This document shows positions 16,206-25,740 of a stretch of 64,000 nucleotides of DNA, one piece after another. A model generated the notes under the pieces. That model was not told the origin of the DNA. It saw only the letters and a list, made by a program, of their open reading frames with translations, and did not search any database. This stretch comes from Photobacterium obscurum (GTDB taxonomy: Bacteria > Pseudomonadota > Gammaproteobacteria > Enterobacterales > Vibrionaceae). Both the position numbers and the translations under genes were made by a program. Every line of letters begins with the position of its first letter. The first letter of the stretch is position 1. The stretch is taken from contig NZ_JAKRRW010000007.1 of NCBI RefSeq assembly GCF_026191635.1, positions 162,942 to 226,941 on the forward strand, written 5' to 3'.

Positions 16206-16553
16206 ATGGAACAACCCTCACAATCGCTTTCACAATCCATTTCATATCTTAAGCACTGTTCATCACAACTCATGACCAACCGAGCTGTTTCTCCAATCAA
16301 TATTTCAGCGCAACGGATTCATGAAATTGCCTCTATCGAATATCTAGAACTTGAGCATGCCTCTAAACAAGTATCTCGCATTCAAAAAGATCTTTTTCGC
16401 GCACTCTTAGCTCTAGACGGTGATGACAAAACAATAATCAAGGAAGCGTTGACCGCCGCTATCCACCGATTAAACAGTGAACTGACAGTCCCGACATTAG
16501 ATACTAACCGTAAACTTGATAAAGTTGCTTGTGATCCCGCTCTTGCAGGTTGA
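16206..16553 (+). CDS. small helical protein of unknown function
   Basis: A 115-residue protein beginning MEQPSQSLSQSISYLKHC, predicted mostly alpha-helical, with no signal peptide and no motif I recognise. AAGGATT upstream of ATG 16206 can serve as the ribosome-binding site. The helix IHEIASIEYLELEHASKQVSRI has heptad-like hydrophobic spacing that could support dimerisation. Divergent from the beta-repeat protein gene, with the hexamer tract between them. Confidence 0.65.
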   Translation: MEQPSQSLSQSISYLKHCSSQLMTNRAVSPINISAQRIHEIASIEYLELEHASKQVSRIQKDLFRALLALDGDDKTIIKEALTAAIHRLNSELTVPTLDTNRKLDKVACDPALAG

Positions 16554-16772
16554 TCATTGCAATATAGTCAAATGGAATCTTGCCGGTAACTGTAGAAAGC
16601 CCTAACCAGTTCCGGCTTGTTCTACCTTAGCCATTATGTAACCTGTTATATCTTTCTCTAATAGCCGTATCGCTCCCGTCATTATTTCCCCTCCCTGTTT
16701 TTTGTTTCCGGTTTATGCTTAAGAAGTAGATTCAATGATTTAACTTCCGAACAATGGCAGTATTAATAATTC

Positions 16773-19700
16773 ATGAATGAAGCAAAGAAGAGACCGGAAT
16801 CCACAGCTCCCAAGAAAGGAAAAGTGCGTAGTCGAAGGAAGCGCCTTTTCCTTTATGGCCTGTTTATTCTGCTTTGTTTACTGATTATTCCAGCTATTAT
16901 CATCCCGCCATGGCTCGCATCTAAGGGGATTGAAATCAATGCTATCTCTGGAATCAGCTTTGAGGAAGGACTAGCCATTGATGAGGTTTCTATTGCAATT
17001 GACAGAAATGCCCTAACCTTCAGAAAACTCTCTTTGGAGCATTTTGTCGACAAAGACAGCACTATTTCAAATGCCTCATGGCGGCTGTTTGCCCAACACA
17101 CTACGGTTAGCCTTTCGCCCACTGTCAAGAACCGACTAAACCAACAAGGGATCAGACTTAGCAATTTGACCTTTGCAGATACGGCTTTTAATTTTACCGA
17201 CCTCTCAGAGCCCTATGTCTTTAGTGCCCATGTCCGCCAAATTGAAACTTTACTGTTTGACAGCAAGAATGTTGACGGTGGGGATGACGCCATTAAGCAA
17301 CGCATCGAAAACATCGATTTAGTCTTAACGACCCAGCCATCGTTAGCCATCAGCGGCTTTATTCAGCACGGCGCCCTAAACGTGATAATTCCCGGTGACC
17401 GTGCCTCGACCCGTTATCCATTCAATTTCGATAATGCCAATTTTTCTATCAGTTGGCAGCCAGCTAGAACCCCCCTGTCTGTGCATATTGAAACCCTAGA
17501 GCCTAAATGGCCGACAATAACCGAAGGCTATATCCAGTCAGGAAAGAACATTGATCTGCAGCTGGATCTCAATCAGGCCACAGAAAGTGTCAAGCTGACA
17601 GCTGAGCAACTGTGGCTTGATCAACCGAGCCAACTTCCCGAGTTTATCGAAAAGCCAGATAACACCAACCAGGGGCTCCATCTTGGCCGTGCCATTGCCA
17701 ACCTCTCTCTACTGCCGGTACGCAAACTCAAGATCCATGACTTTAACTACGGAGAGCTAATCATCCATTCTCTCCTGGTGTTAGAAACCCCCAAAAAACG
17801 TCTGAACAAGCCAGATAAAAATACCAAGCTCAGGTTAACCGGAAAGGCCCTTGGCCCAGATCCCTATGACATTGATGTGCTGCTCAAACACCTAAATGAC
17901 AACGATGCCCATTTCTCCGGGCAAATAATTGGCCCCAAAGGCAACGCACTACAATGTAAAGCCAACCTCCATTTTGTCAGCCCGCTACCGGAATCACTCA
18001 CCTGCAATGCCAACTTTGCGAATACCAAAGACTTAACTGACCGGCTCAAGCTCTACGATATCCCAAATGCAACACTCAGTGAGCCCTTAGTTTTTACCGC
18101 AACTCAAACCTCACTCCTTCGAGAAACAGACAAATACGCCATCAATTCTGGTCCTGACTCCAGTTCAATACCCAGCAATCAGCCAACTCAGTTACCAACC
18201 AATTTAAATGACATTACTCAAGCCAGTTACCAAGTCGACTTAAAGCTACCCGGTAAGATTGGCCTGGCGTTAAATCAGTTTGCTTTTGAGCACCCGATCC
18301 TGTCACCGACGAATAGTAATATAAACCCGGTATCACAGGTCTCATTTACGACAGATGGCACATTAGCTCTCGATGCGTTATATAAAAACAACAAGCTCAA
18401 GGTCGTACTTTCTGAGCCAAGTGAACGGCTTATGCTGGAAAGCATTGAACATCAAAGCTTCTTTTCTTTGCTTATCAAAAAGCTAGAGTGCGCCATCCGA
18501 TTAGATCAGTTCAGGTCGCCTAGTTCGTTACAATGTCACTCCCAGTCGACCTTACAGGCAAAGGTTCATCAACTTTTTCCGGCAAACGATACTGAGCTTA
18601 ATACTGTTTCTTTAGCAAGCGATATCAGCCTGAAATGGTCTGATAGCAAATTGGATATGCAAGCCCAAAATAACGAATTAAGCATCGACCGCGCACAGCT
18701 TTCAGTCCATCCTGGTTTCATCAAGTCTCATGCTACCGACATTGTTCTGAAAACTGGTCATATCAACCTACTGCAAACAACAAGCAGTACACTGCCAGAA
18801 CAGCCCAAATTACAAATTTCTTCAGACACGGATATTACCTTTAGCAGTCACTTTTATGGCGAAAAACTGATCAGTGATCCCCATACCACGGAGCAACAGC
18901 GACAACTATTAATACAAGATAAAAAGTCGGTCCCAGTACAAAAATACAATGGAAAACTAGAGCTCGCATTATCCAATGCCTCATTGACACAATCAGGCCG
19001 CCTGTTAAAGCTTGATACCCACTACCAAACAACCCTTAGTCTGAAGCAAAATGAACAACGGTTACCTCCCTTCAGTAGTCAGGGAAACATAAGCTTCACG
19101 CCTGATAGCATCAATATTGCTGGAACCGTAAATAACATGAAGCAAGCCCTGTTGATTCAATTTACCGTGGATTCTGATCTAAATCAGCAAACATCCCGGA
19201 TAAAGTTACACCGTAATGATATTAGCTTTAATCCTAAACGTTCTTTAAAAAAGCATTACATGCCTCACTTACCGATTGACTATGACCTAAATAACGGAAC
19301 GATCAGTTTTAACGCCGATTTAAGACTACACAAAGAGCAGCTTACCGGCGAGTTCGGCGTTTTTGCTGACAGTTTAAGTGGCAATATACACGGATTTCAT
19401 TTTGCAGATCTCAATGCTTCCTTTACTGCCTCAGTTACGCCGAATGGTATCAAATCTAAGTATCCTATTAGTCTTCAGGTGGGACTGCTACATGCTGGCG
19501 TGTTACTCGAAAATATTTTTGCACTTGTTGAGTTCGATACCGAGAAAAAGCACTATAGGCTTGATCGCGCTAGTGCTTATGCATTTGGTGGCTCAGTTAG
19601 CACCCATGACGTTAGCAGTAGCGCGTTAACTTACATCCCTGACATCCCTGTAATCATCCATCGTCTGGATTTGGAGAAGTTGATTCAAGCCATTGATGCA

Positions 19701-20126
19701 AAAGATATTGTTCTCACTGGAGTCTTAGACGGTAATTTTCCGATGTCGATAGTCGACGGTATGCCGGTAATTCGAAATGGCAAACTCCATTCCCGCTATC
19801 CTGGCGGGGTACTCAGGTATAAAGAGGGTTCATCAATCGGTGAAAATGTCGAGGCCGCGGGAGAAAATAGTTTGATGGTAGTGAGCCAAATTCTCAAAAA
19901 TTATAAATACGACTCGCTGTCTATTGATATAGACTATTCTAAAGAAGGACAATTAAACGCCAGTTCACGGTTTAAAGGCTACAATCCAGATTTTCAAAAT
20001 GGCCAGCCTGTCTACGTAAACCTGAACATTGAAGACAATATTCCGGCATTAATAAAGACATTGAATGTCATTAATTCTACAAAGCTGGAGAGCTTATTTT
20101 TAAAGCAGCTTGGTTTGGATGAGTAG
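16773..20126 (+). CDS. ydbH: YdbH-family intermembrane lipid transport protein
   Basis: A 1117-residue AsmA-like protein with a basic cytoplasmic N-terminus, one membrane anchor (residues about 25-48, LFLYGLFILLCLLIIP) and a long beta-rich periplasmic part expected to form a hydrophobic groove. The C-terminal region with VLTGVLDGNFPMSIVDGMPV and YSKEGQLNASSRFKGYNPDF is the family-specific end. In E. coli YdbH, TamB and YhdP redundantly carry phospholipids between inner and outer membranes, and YdbH works with the lipoprotein YnbE. The next two genes are ynbE and ydbL, so the operon is complete. Confidence 0.92.
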   Translation: MNEAKKRPESTAPKKGKVRSRRKRLFLYGLFILLCLLIIPAIIIPPWLASKGIEINAISGISFEEGLAIDEVSIAIDRNALTFRKLSLEHFVDKDSTISNASWRLFAQHTTVSLSPTVKNRLNQQGIRLSNLTFADTAFNFTDLSEPYVFSAHVRQIETLLFDSKNVDGGDDAIKQRIENIDLVLTTQPSLAISGFIQHGALNVIIPGDRASTRYPFNFDNANFSISWQPARTPLSVHIETLEPKWPTITEGYIQSGKNIDLQLDLNQATESVKLTAEQLWLDQPSQLPEFIEKPDNTNQGLHLGRAIANLSLLPVRKLKIHDFNYGELIIHSLLVLETPKKRLNKPDKNTKLRLTGKALGPDPYDIDVLLKHLNDNDAHFSGQIIGPKGNALQCKANLHFVSPLPESLTCNANFANTKDLTDRLKLYDIPNATLSEPLVFTATQTSLLRETDKYAINSGPDSSSIPSNQPTQLPTNLNDITQASYQVDLKLPGKIGLALNQFAFEHPILSPTNSNINPVSQVSFTTDGTLALDALYKNNKLKVVLSEPSERLMLESIEHQSFFSLLIKKLECAIRLDQFRSPSSLQCHSQSTLQAKVHQLFPANDTELNTVSLASDISLKWSDSKLDMQAQNNELSIDRAQLSVHPGFIKSHATDIVLKTGHINLLQTTSSTLPEQPKLQISSDTDITFSSHFYGEKLISDPHTTEQQRQLLIQDKKSVPVQKYNGKLELALSNASLTQSGRLLKLDTHYQTTLSLKQNEQRLPPFSSQGNISFTPDSINIAGTVNNMKQALLIQFTVDSDLNQQTSRIKLHRNDISFNPKRSLKKHYMPHLPIDYDLNNGTISFNADLRLHKEQLTGEFGVFADSLSGNIHGFHFADLNASFTASVTPNGIKSKYPISLQVGLLHAGVLLENIFALVEFDTEKKHYRLDRASAYAFGGSVSTHDVSSSALTYIPDIPVIIHRLDLEKLIQAIDAKDIVLTGVLDGNFPMSIVDGMPVIRNGKLHSRYPGGVLRYKEGSSIGENVEAAGENSLMVVSQILKNYKYDSLSIDIDYSKEGQLNASSRFKGYNPDFQNGQPVYVNLNIEDNIPALIKTLNVINSTKLESLFLKQLGLDE

Positions 20127-20174
20127 CATAATTGCGCTTGTGTTAAAGATGATGGCTAAGAAAGGTCGTAGCCC

Positions 20175-20390
20175 ATGGATATTCAGCTTAAACTTTCCTG
20201 CGTACTCACAATCCTTGCACTGACGGCAATGTTAAGTGTTATTGGTACCTCTGGCTGTACTCCGACCGTACAGGTTACAGCCTCAGACAAACCAATTGAA
20301 GTAAACCTGAACGTTAAGATCGAGCATGAGATTCGAATAAAAGTTGACAAGGAAATTGATGACTTATTCAGTGATGACGATGTATTCTGA
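20175..20390 (+). CDS. ynbE: YnbE-family outer-membrane lipoprotein
   Basis: A 71-residue lipoprotein with lipobox GTSGC at residues 24-28 (lipidated C28) and a short mature part, VNLNVKIEHEIRIKVDKEID, that is one long amphipathic strand. In E. coli YnbE multimers cap the YdbH bridge at the outer membrane by strand addition. It starts 48 bases after ydbH and is followed 18 bases later by ydbL. Confidence 0.9.
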   Translation: MDIQLKLSCVLTILALTAMLSVIGTSGCTPTVQVTASDKPIEVNLNVKIEHEIRIKVDKEIDDLFSDDDVF

Positions 20391-20408
20391 TACGGCAGGG
20401 AGAATGCC

Positions 20409-20732
20409 ATGAAGAATTTTCTAGTCTTATTTTTTGCTATTTTCATATCAGCCAATGCCTATGCTTTGGATCTTCAACAAGCAAAGGATCAGGGCCTTAT
20501 CGGAGAAGCAAACACCGGCTATATTGCCGCTGTTACGTCCAATGTCTCAGGCGAAGTTCGCCAGCTCATCGCCAAAGTGAACAACCACCGTAAAGAACGT
20601 TATAAAAAAATCGCCGTTTCCCATGGTTTGACCACAACGGAAGTTGGCCGACTCGCACATAAAAGAGCAATAGAAAAAACGGAACCCGGTAACTACTACC
20701 AAAACGCAGCGGGCAAGTGGTTGAAAAAGTAA
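20409..20732 (+). CDS. ydbL: YdbL-family periplasmic protein
   Basis: A 107-residue exported protein, signal peptide to about residue 19 (ANA-YA), followed by the DUF1318 signature LQQAKDQGLIGEANTGYIAA. In E. coli YdbL modulates YdbH-YnbE interaction. Upstream AGGGAG gives a good ribosome-binding site. Last gene of the ydbH-ynbE-ydbL operon. Confidence 0.92.
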   Translation: MKNFLVLFFAIFISANAYALDLQQAKDQGLIGEANTGYIAAVTSNVSGEVRQLIAKVNNHRKERYKKIAVSHGLTTTEVGRLAHKRAIEKTEPGNYYQNAAGKWLKK

Positions 20733-20868
20733 ACTGCGTATAGATAACTCTAAACGTCACGTTCAGTTATATTTAACCCTAGCTTCAATTTATTTAAATC
20801 TATCTAACCTGCAAATCAGCGTATACTCCCGACATCTTTATGCTTTTTAATCAAAAAATTACTCACTA

Positions 20869-21816
20869 ATGATGTCGCTTTCCAACTCCCTTAAAAAATG
20901 TCAGTCGTCTGATTATTTTTTCTTTATCGTCGCTTTGGTCTGCCTGCTTCCTTTTATCAGTTCACCTGTTGCCCTTATCTTAGGCTTTTCGCTCGCCAGT
21001 CTTGGGCTTGTCCCAACTCAATTCAACCTTGCTGCACTGACAAAAAAATTGCTTTCTTATTCCATCATTGGGCTTGGTTTTGGTATTCACCTTGATCAAG
21101 CGATTGAGGCTAGCAAGCAAGGCTTGGGGCTGATTGTTGCTTCTATCTTCTTTACTCTGATCATTGGCTACCTTCTGACAAAGCTACTTCGCATCGAACA
21201 GAAAACTGGCCACCTGATTGCTTCAGGCACCGCTATTTGTGGTGGAAGTGCTATTGCAGCTGTCGCACCGGCTATCAATGCCAGAGATGATCAAACTTCC
21301 CTCGCTCTCGCAACCGTCTTTGTTCTCAACTCCATCGCTCTGTTTGTCTTTCCTGCGCTTGGCCACCTTCTGGAGATGAGCCAGCACGCCTTTGGCACTT
21401 GGGCAGCCATCGCGATTCACGATACCTCATCAGTTGTCGGTGCTGCCGGTGCCTATGGTGACGAGGCATTAAAAACCGCGACAACTCTAAAACTGGCACG
21501 CGCACTATGGATCATTCCGATCGCATTCATCAGCGCATTGATGTTTAAAGGTGACAGTAAGAAAATCGGGATCCCTTACTTTATTGTTTTCTACTGCGTC
21601 GCCATTTTAATTGCCCATTTCATCCCGGATCTACAACCGATATACGATCAGATCTTTAACGCTTCCAAGCGTGTTCTGGTTGTTTGCCTATTTTTAATTG
21701 GCTCCGGGATCACCATTCAGAAACTACGCGCTTCTGGATTTCAACCTCTGTTACTCGGTATTCTGCTCTGGATTAGTATTGGGCTCGGCTCGCTAACATA
21801 TATCCAGCTAACCTAG
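20869..21816 (+). CDS. yeiH: YeiH/UPF0324 family membrane transporter
   Basis: A 315-residue inner-membrane protein with nine or ten hydrophobic helices. The conserved segment GTAICGGSAIAAVAPAI (about residues 120-136) and the second AIHDTSSVVGAAGAYG (about 183-198) are the family hallmarks, forming an inverted-repeat architecture. Members are annotated as putative sulfate or sulfite exporters; the substrate is not settled. Two ATGs in tandem (20869, 20872) could start it. Convergent with a small membrane protein gene, with a shared hairpin between. Confidence 0.9.
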   Translation: MMSLSNSLKKCQSSDYFFFIVALVCLLPFISSPVALILGFSLASLGLVPTQFNLAALTKKLLSYSIIGLGFGIHLDQAIEASKQGLGLIVASIFFTLIIGYLLTKLLRIEQKTGHLIASGTAICGGSAIAAVAPAINARDDQTSLALATVFVLNSIALFVFPALGHLLEMSQHAFGTWAAIAIHDTSSVVGAAGAYGDEALKTATTLKLARALWIIPIAFISALMFKGDSKKIGIPYFIVFYCVAILIAHFIPDLQPIYDQIFNASKRVLVVCLFLIGSGITIQKLRASGFQPLLLGILLWISIGLGSLTYIQLT

Positions 21817-21856
21817 ATACAACCAGATAGACAATGTAGATAGACTGAAGAAAAAA

Positions 21857-21900
21857 GCGAGTAATACCAATCCAGTCAGGTGTTGACAGGTATTACTCGC
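21857..21900. terminator. bidirectional terminator after yeiH
   Basis: Twelve-base-pair stem GCGAGTAATACC / GGTATTACTCGC with a 20-base loop, A-run on the left and TTCATTTTTA on the right, between convergent genes. Confidence 0.8.
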
Positions 21901-21907
21901 TTCATTT

Positions 21908-22129
21908 TTATGGCGAGATATCAATTTTATCTTTGTTCTCAGTATCACCCTCAGGCAAACTTTCAAAATGTTCATCCACGGTGGACATCAGGCGCTTATT
22001 CATCGCCTTTCTGGCTACAACACAGAGCAGGACCAGAAACGCCGCCAAGTCCATCAGGGCACTTATCAAGCCTGATGTCATAACCGATAATCCCACCAAT
22101 ATGAGAACTAAGCCTATCCATTTGACCAT
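21908..22129 (-). CDS. small two-helix membrane protein
   Basis: A 73-residue protein with two hydrophobic segments (residues about 3-20 and 23-42) and a charged C-terminal tail (VDEHFESLPEGDTENKDKID). It starts MVKWIGLVLILVGLSVM. No family recognised. It is the only sensible frame between the yeiH terminator and the hydrolase gene. Confidence 0.6.
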   Translation of the reverse strand: MVKWIGLVLILVGLSVMTSGLISALMDLAAFLVLLCVVARKAMNKRLMSTVDEHFESLPEGDTENKDKIDISP

Positions 22130-22272
22130 CAGCTCATCTTTCCTATTTGGCAGCCATCATCTTGCTACATTATCGGAAAGCTCACAGTAGAAATAAAAAT
22201 ACCCTTTATCTCTATGAAATTCATAATAGTTATAAAGAATTTAATTTGCGCACCGTTTGATTATAAGAAGGA

Positions 22273-23139
22273 TTACTCCATCGCATACCGATGAATGAAC
22301 ATCATATACGCTTCGAGTGCTTTATCCTGGCTGATCACATCGCCCTGTTCAGCGCCCTGTACCACGGCAATTGACTTGTTCACGGAAGGTGAAGCTTGAT
22401 AGAGCAACTGGGTTAACGCCGGCGGCGCCTGATTATCCGCTTCTCCGACTAACAGCAATAAGGGGCCACGATACTCTAGCAAGGTCGGATAGTTATCCAA
22501 GGCTGCAAGCTGAGGCTCAATCTGGATATCATTTTGCCAGGGTAACAGCCAAGGTAATGACCAGAGCCTCGACACCTGTACGGCCTCATCAATACGAGTC
22601 AACGCTCCTTCCAGGACAATGGCATCAACATCCCTTGTTCTGGCCAATTCCGCTACGAAAAAAGTACTGACAGATGAACCGTGAAGAATAATAAAGTCTT
22701 CTGGATGCATAGCACTGACCTGATCATAAATATTGATCGTATCATGCTGCAACCGCCTCACTGTCGGCCAATTACCATCACTATCAAGCCCTCGATTCTT
22801 CACCGAAATAAAATTAACGCCCAATAACGCAAATTGCCCTGCAACGGTGACCTCATCAACGGTCGAACTGAATGGGTAACCGCCGAAATACAGCACAGTA
22901 TTCAAGGCTCCTTCAACCGTTAGATGAACCCCTTTGCTCACCTGTAAATCGTCGTGCTGAATACGAATTTCAGAAAGCCTGTGCTTATCGGGCCGGAACC
23001 ACTTGGCATTTTCAAAAGGTTGCAAGTAAACCGGATCCCGGACTTTATGAGTAAGGTATTCATCTGATGTGACGTGCGAGGTACAACCTTGCACGAGCAG
23101 AAAACTGGTTAGCACCAGCCAAAAGATTGATTTTATCAT
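22273..23139 (-). CDS. alpha/beta-hydrolase lipoprotein
   Basis: A 288-residue lipoprotein (lipobox LVQGC, C19) with an alpha/beta-hydrolase fold. The nucleophile elbow is GSSVS (residues 154-158, S156), preceded by strand DFIILH; the late strand LLLLVGEADN supplies the acid position and the C-terminal region the histidine. Its mid-strand YFGGYPFSS could form the oxyanion hole. Likely an envelope esterase or lipase-like enzyme of unknown substrate. Downstream of umuC on the same strand but separated by 166 bases. Confidence 0.8.
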   Translation of the reverse strand: MIKSIFWLVLTSFLLVQGCTSHVTSDEYLTHKVRDPVYLQPFENAKWFRPDKHRLSEIRIQHDDLQVSKGVHLTVEGALNTVLYFGGYPFSSTVDEVTVAGQFALLGVNFISVKNRGLDSDGNWPTVRRLQHDTINIYDQVSAMHPEDFIILHGSSVSTFFVAELARTRDVDAIVLEGALTRIDEAVQVSRLWSLPWLLPWQNDIQIEPQLAALDNYPTLLEYRGPLLLLVGEADNQAPPALTQLLYQASPSVNKSIAVVQGAEQGDVISQDKALEAYMMFIHRYAME

Positions 23140-23305
23140 ACGCTTAACTGACAGATTAATAGGGCTATCTGACGCTAACCTGTTCTATTTACTGACTCAA
23201 TCAATTTACGGCAGGGCTTGATGGTTAATAAGTAAATCCTCGACAGACCACAAAATTAACCGACAAAATGTACATAGCTTCTCATCATTTCTTACTGATA
23301 AATTA

Positions 23306-24610
23306 CTAGCATTTTGCCACTTGTAGCTCGGCCAGGCAGGTGGTCCAACGGTTTGAACGGAATGCCTGTCGCATATGCCAGTTTGTCGAGCCAATCACTG
23401 AGGCTGGCTTTATGCCATTTTTGAAACGAGCATTCAGTTGATCAGTAACTGTCATCAAATCCCGACGCTTGATTTCATCTAAGGCACTGGTATCAAACAT
23501 ATCAAGCTGAAAATGATCATTCTGCGCATCACTGAGATCATCCAGGATCACTCCAATCTTTTGGTATTCAAATCCCGGTCGATAAATCTTATCAAGTTGC
23601 TCTAGAGCCGATGCCAAAAACTTATAGGAATCCTGACTTGGGCACACCAGTGTCCGAACGCTGCTCTTGTTATGCTGCGGTAATTCCTTAAAACGGTTGG
23701 TTCGTAGAAAGACTCCAACGACATTGGCCTGGCTACCCTGGTTTCGTAATTTCTCCCCAGCCCGCTGACAATGGAATGCCAATGCCGACTTCAGTTCATC
23801 GAGCTTGGAGATCCCAACACCAAAACTTCGGCTGGACAGTATCTGCTTTCGCTTTTCATCAATATCACCTGGTGCAATACAGGCGGTTCCCTGTAGCTCC
23901 AATACCGTGCGAGCCAGACCGACATTCCACAGGCGACGCATATCCGCCGAGTCTTTGTCAGCCAATTGGAGGGCATTGGTGATCCCTGTCGTACGCAAGC
24001 GAGTCGCCGTTTTGGCACCAATCCCCCAGATATCCTGAATATCTGTCCGCTCCAGCAACCAACGCCGCTTATGGTCAGTATCTATCTCAATAACGCCACC
24101 AACACGCTTCTCAAACTGTTTTGCTGCCTGATTGCCAAGTTTTGCCAACGTGGGGGTTGTTCCGATACCCACACGAACAGATAAACCAATATGACGTTCA
24201 ATTATATTTCGGATCTCTTTGCCATAACTCGTTAACCCATCCAATTTGAAGCCATCTAAACGTATAAATGCTTCGTCTATGGAGTATTGCTCAACATGAG
24301 GAGAAAAACGATAAAGCTCTTCGATAAAACGCCGACTCATGTCGGCATATAGGGTGTAGTTGGAACTTCTGACTTCCACACCTAATTTTCGCGCTTCACG
24401 TTCAATCTTAAACCAGGGAGCCCCGCGCTTGATCCCCAATGCTTTCGCCTGTTGAGACAGGGCGACACAGCAACCATCATTATTCGACAACACAACGACT
24501 GGCTTATTTGCCAATGAGGGATCAAACAACTGCTCGCAGCTAGAATAGAAACTTTTGGCATCAACCAAAGCCCATATCTGATTCTGATAGCCTGCGAAAT
24601 CATTACTCAT
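23306..24610 (-). CDS. umuC: DNA polymerase V catalytic subunit UmuC
   Basis: A 434-residue Y-family translesion polymerase. Palm motifs are visible: ALVDAKSFYSSCEQ at the N-terminus and EQYSIDEAFIRLDG (catalytic Asp-Glu) near residue 100; a helix-hairpin-helix region follows (DIWGIGAKTATRL). The little finger ends with a C-terminal region rich in aromatic and basic residues. ATG 24610 is preferred over TTG 24616, which abuts the umuD stop. Seven bases separate it from umuD, so the two are co-translated and both fall under the SOS box. Confidence 0.95.
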   Translation of the reverse strand: MSNDFAGYQNQIWALVDAKSFYSSCEQLFDPSLANKPVVVLSNNDGCCVALSQQAKALGIKRGAPWFKIEREARKLGVEVRSSNYTLYADMSRRFIEELYRFSPHVEQYSIDEAFIRLDGFKLDGLTSYGKEIRNIIERHIGLSVRVGIGTTPTLAKLGNQAAKQFEKRVGGVIEIDTDHKRRWLLERTDIQDIWGIGAKTATRLRTTGITNALQLADKDSADMRRLWNVGLARTVLELQGTACIAPGDIDEKRKQILSSRSFGVGISKLDELKSALAFHCQRAGEKLRNQGSQANVVGVFLRTNRFKELPQHNKSSVRTLVCPSQDSYKFLASALEQLDKIYRPGFEYQKIGVILDDLSDAQNDHFQLDMFDTSALDEIKRRDLMTVTDQLNARFKNGIKPASVIGSTNWHMRQAFRSNRWTTCLAELQVAKC

Positions 24611-24616
24611 CGCCAA

Positions 24617-25000
24617 TTAGCCCAGCAAATCATGAATATTGCGAGTTACAACACCAAAGATTTCAGAATCCTCAGGCATTGGAAACGGTTTGAAATTTGC
24701 GTTTTCTGCCTTCAACCACCAGGCATTTTCATGCCGAACTAAACGTTTACAGGTAAATTCATCATAAATACGCGCAATGACAATACGCCCGGGAACCACA
24801 GGTTCAGCCCGGTCAACAACCAACAAGTCGCCATCATAAATACCCGCCCCAATCATCGACTCACCAGACGCTCGTAGCAGAAAAGTCGCATTCGGATTAC
24901 GGATCAGGTAATCATCCAGATCCAATTGTTCCTGATGCCCATCCGCCGGGGACGGAAATCCGCATTTTACCGGTTCCATAAAGACAGGTAACACCGTCAT
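24617..25000 (-). CDS. umuD: UmuD, self-cleaving SOS protein
   Basis: A 127-residue S24-family protein. The self-cleavage site is C13-G14 in VKCGFPSP; the catalytic dyad is S48 (ASGESM) and K85 (FTCKRLV). RecA filaments trigger cleavage to UmuD', which joins UmuC as polymerase V. I set the start at ATG 25000 because further upstream starts (25030, 25045) lie within or beyond the LexA box and could not be transcribed from the SOS promoter. The N-terminal arm is therefore about ten residues shorter than in E. coli. Confidence 0.93.
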   Translation of the reverse strand: MTVLPVFMEPVKCGFPSPADGHQEQLDLDDYLIRNPNATFLLRASGESMIGAGIYDGDLLVVDRAEPVVPGRIVIARIYDEFTCKRLVRHENAWWLKAENANFKPFPMPEDSEIFGVVTRNIHDLLG

Positions 25001-25020
25001 ATATTCACTCGCCAACAGTA

Positions 25021-25036
25021 CTGTATACATATACAG
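25021..25036. promoter_or_regulatory. LexA (SOS) box of umuDC
   Basis: CTGTATACATATACAG is a perfect CTGT-N8-ACAG palindrome, 20 bases upstream of the umuD start. LexA binding here would repress umuDC until DNA damage. Confidence 0.93.
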
Positions 25037-25253
25037 TTTAATCAAAAATAGATAAAATAGTCACTATTAGGGTGTGTATTTTCTGTATAAATGCACAGTA
25101 TTTAGGCAAGCCTCAGAAAGTGATGATGTTTCATACCGGAAGTGATGTAAAAAACAGCAATCAAACGGCTCCTTTTAGTTTTGTGCATCAATTATTTATC
25201 ATCTTGGTAGACTTGCCGCTTAAGAACTATGGAACCTTATTGGGAGACATTGA

Positions 25254-25658
25254 ATGCATAAGATTTTTGCCTTGGTCGCGCTGCTATTTCTTGCGGGCTG
25301 TTCAACAACAAAAACCACTCACACCGAGAGCCAGTGTGTCGGTGCCATGACCACACAGGAAGCCTACGGGCACCTCGATCCTAACCGCTTTACTATTCAG
25401 GTACTGGCACTGAGTGAAGAGCGTGATATTCGTGACTATATCCGTGAAATTAAAGGACAGGACCCAATCTGGGTTAACTGGAAGCACAGCCTGGGCAATC
25501 GTTGGTATGCCGTCATCTACGGTGACTTTGCGACCAAAGAAGAAGCCAAGCGAGTGATTGAAGGTTTGTCTCCTCGTATCCGCCAGCAAGGACCGTTTGT
25601 CCGCAGTTTCGCTGAGGTACAAAATGACAAGCAAACTGATGTTTTCCGTATGCGCTAA
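25254..25658 (+). CDS. short SPOR-domain lipoprotein
   Basis: A 134-residue lipoprotein with lipobox LAGC (C16) and, after a short linker, a SPOR domain from about residue 45 (FTIQVLALSEERDIRDYI) to 122 (QQGPFVRSFAEV). It closely parallels the SPOR protein at 8889-9464 but lacks the long Pro/Lys linker, so its reach from the membrane would be shorter. GGGAG precedes ATG 25254. Divergent from umuD and ended by a strong hairpin. Confidence 0.87.
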   Translation: MHKIFALVALLFLAGCSTTKTTHTESQCVGAMTTQEAYGHLDPNRFTIQVLALSEERDIRDYIREIKGQDPIWVNWKHSLGNRWYAVIYGDFATKEEAKRVIEGLSPRIRQQGPFVRSFAEVQNDKQTDVFRMR

Positions 25659-25684
25659 TACCCAGCACACTGAACAACACGCAC

Positions 25685-25714
25685 AAAAAAGCCGGAATTT
25701 CTTCCGGCTTTTTT
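25685..25714. terminator. bidirectional terminator
   Basis: Thirteen-base-pair stem AAAAAAGCCGGAA / TTCCGGCTTTTTT, loop TTTC, between the convergent SPOR lipoprotein and MATE genes. Confidence 0.93.
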
Positions 25715-25740
25715 GGGACTAGAGATACACTAATCGGTGT

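Noticed and set aside
15944..16300. Minus-strand 118-residue frame with a Leu-Phe repeat
   Set aside because: The FLFLFL stretch is only the CAGAAA tandem repeat read backwards, and the frame overlaps the better supported gene at 16206.
21862..21872. TAATACCAATCC near the yeiH terminator as a third MITE copy
   Set aside because: Only the first nine bases of the element end are shared; the rest pairs as a terminator hairpin.
24611..25045. Longer UmuD from base 25045
   Set aside because: That start would lie upstream of the LexA box.
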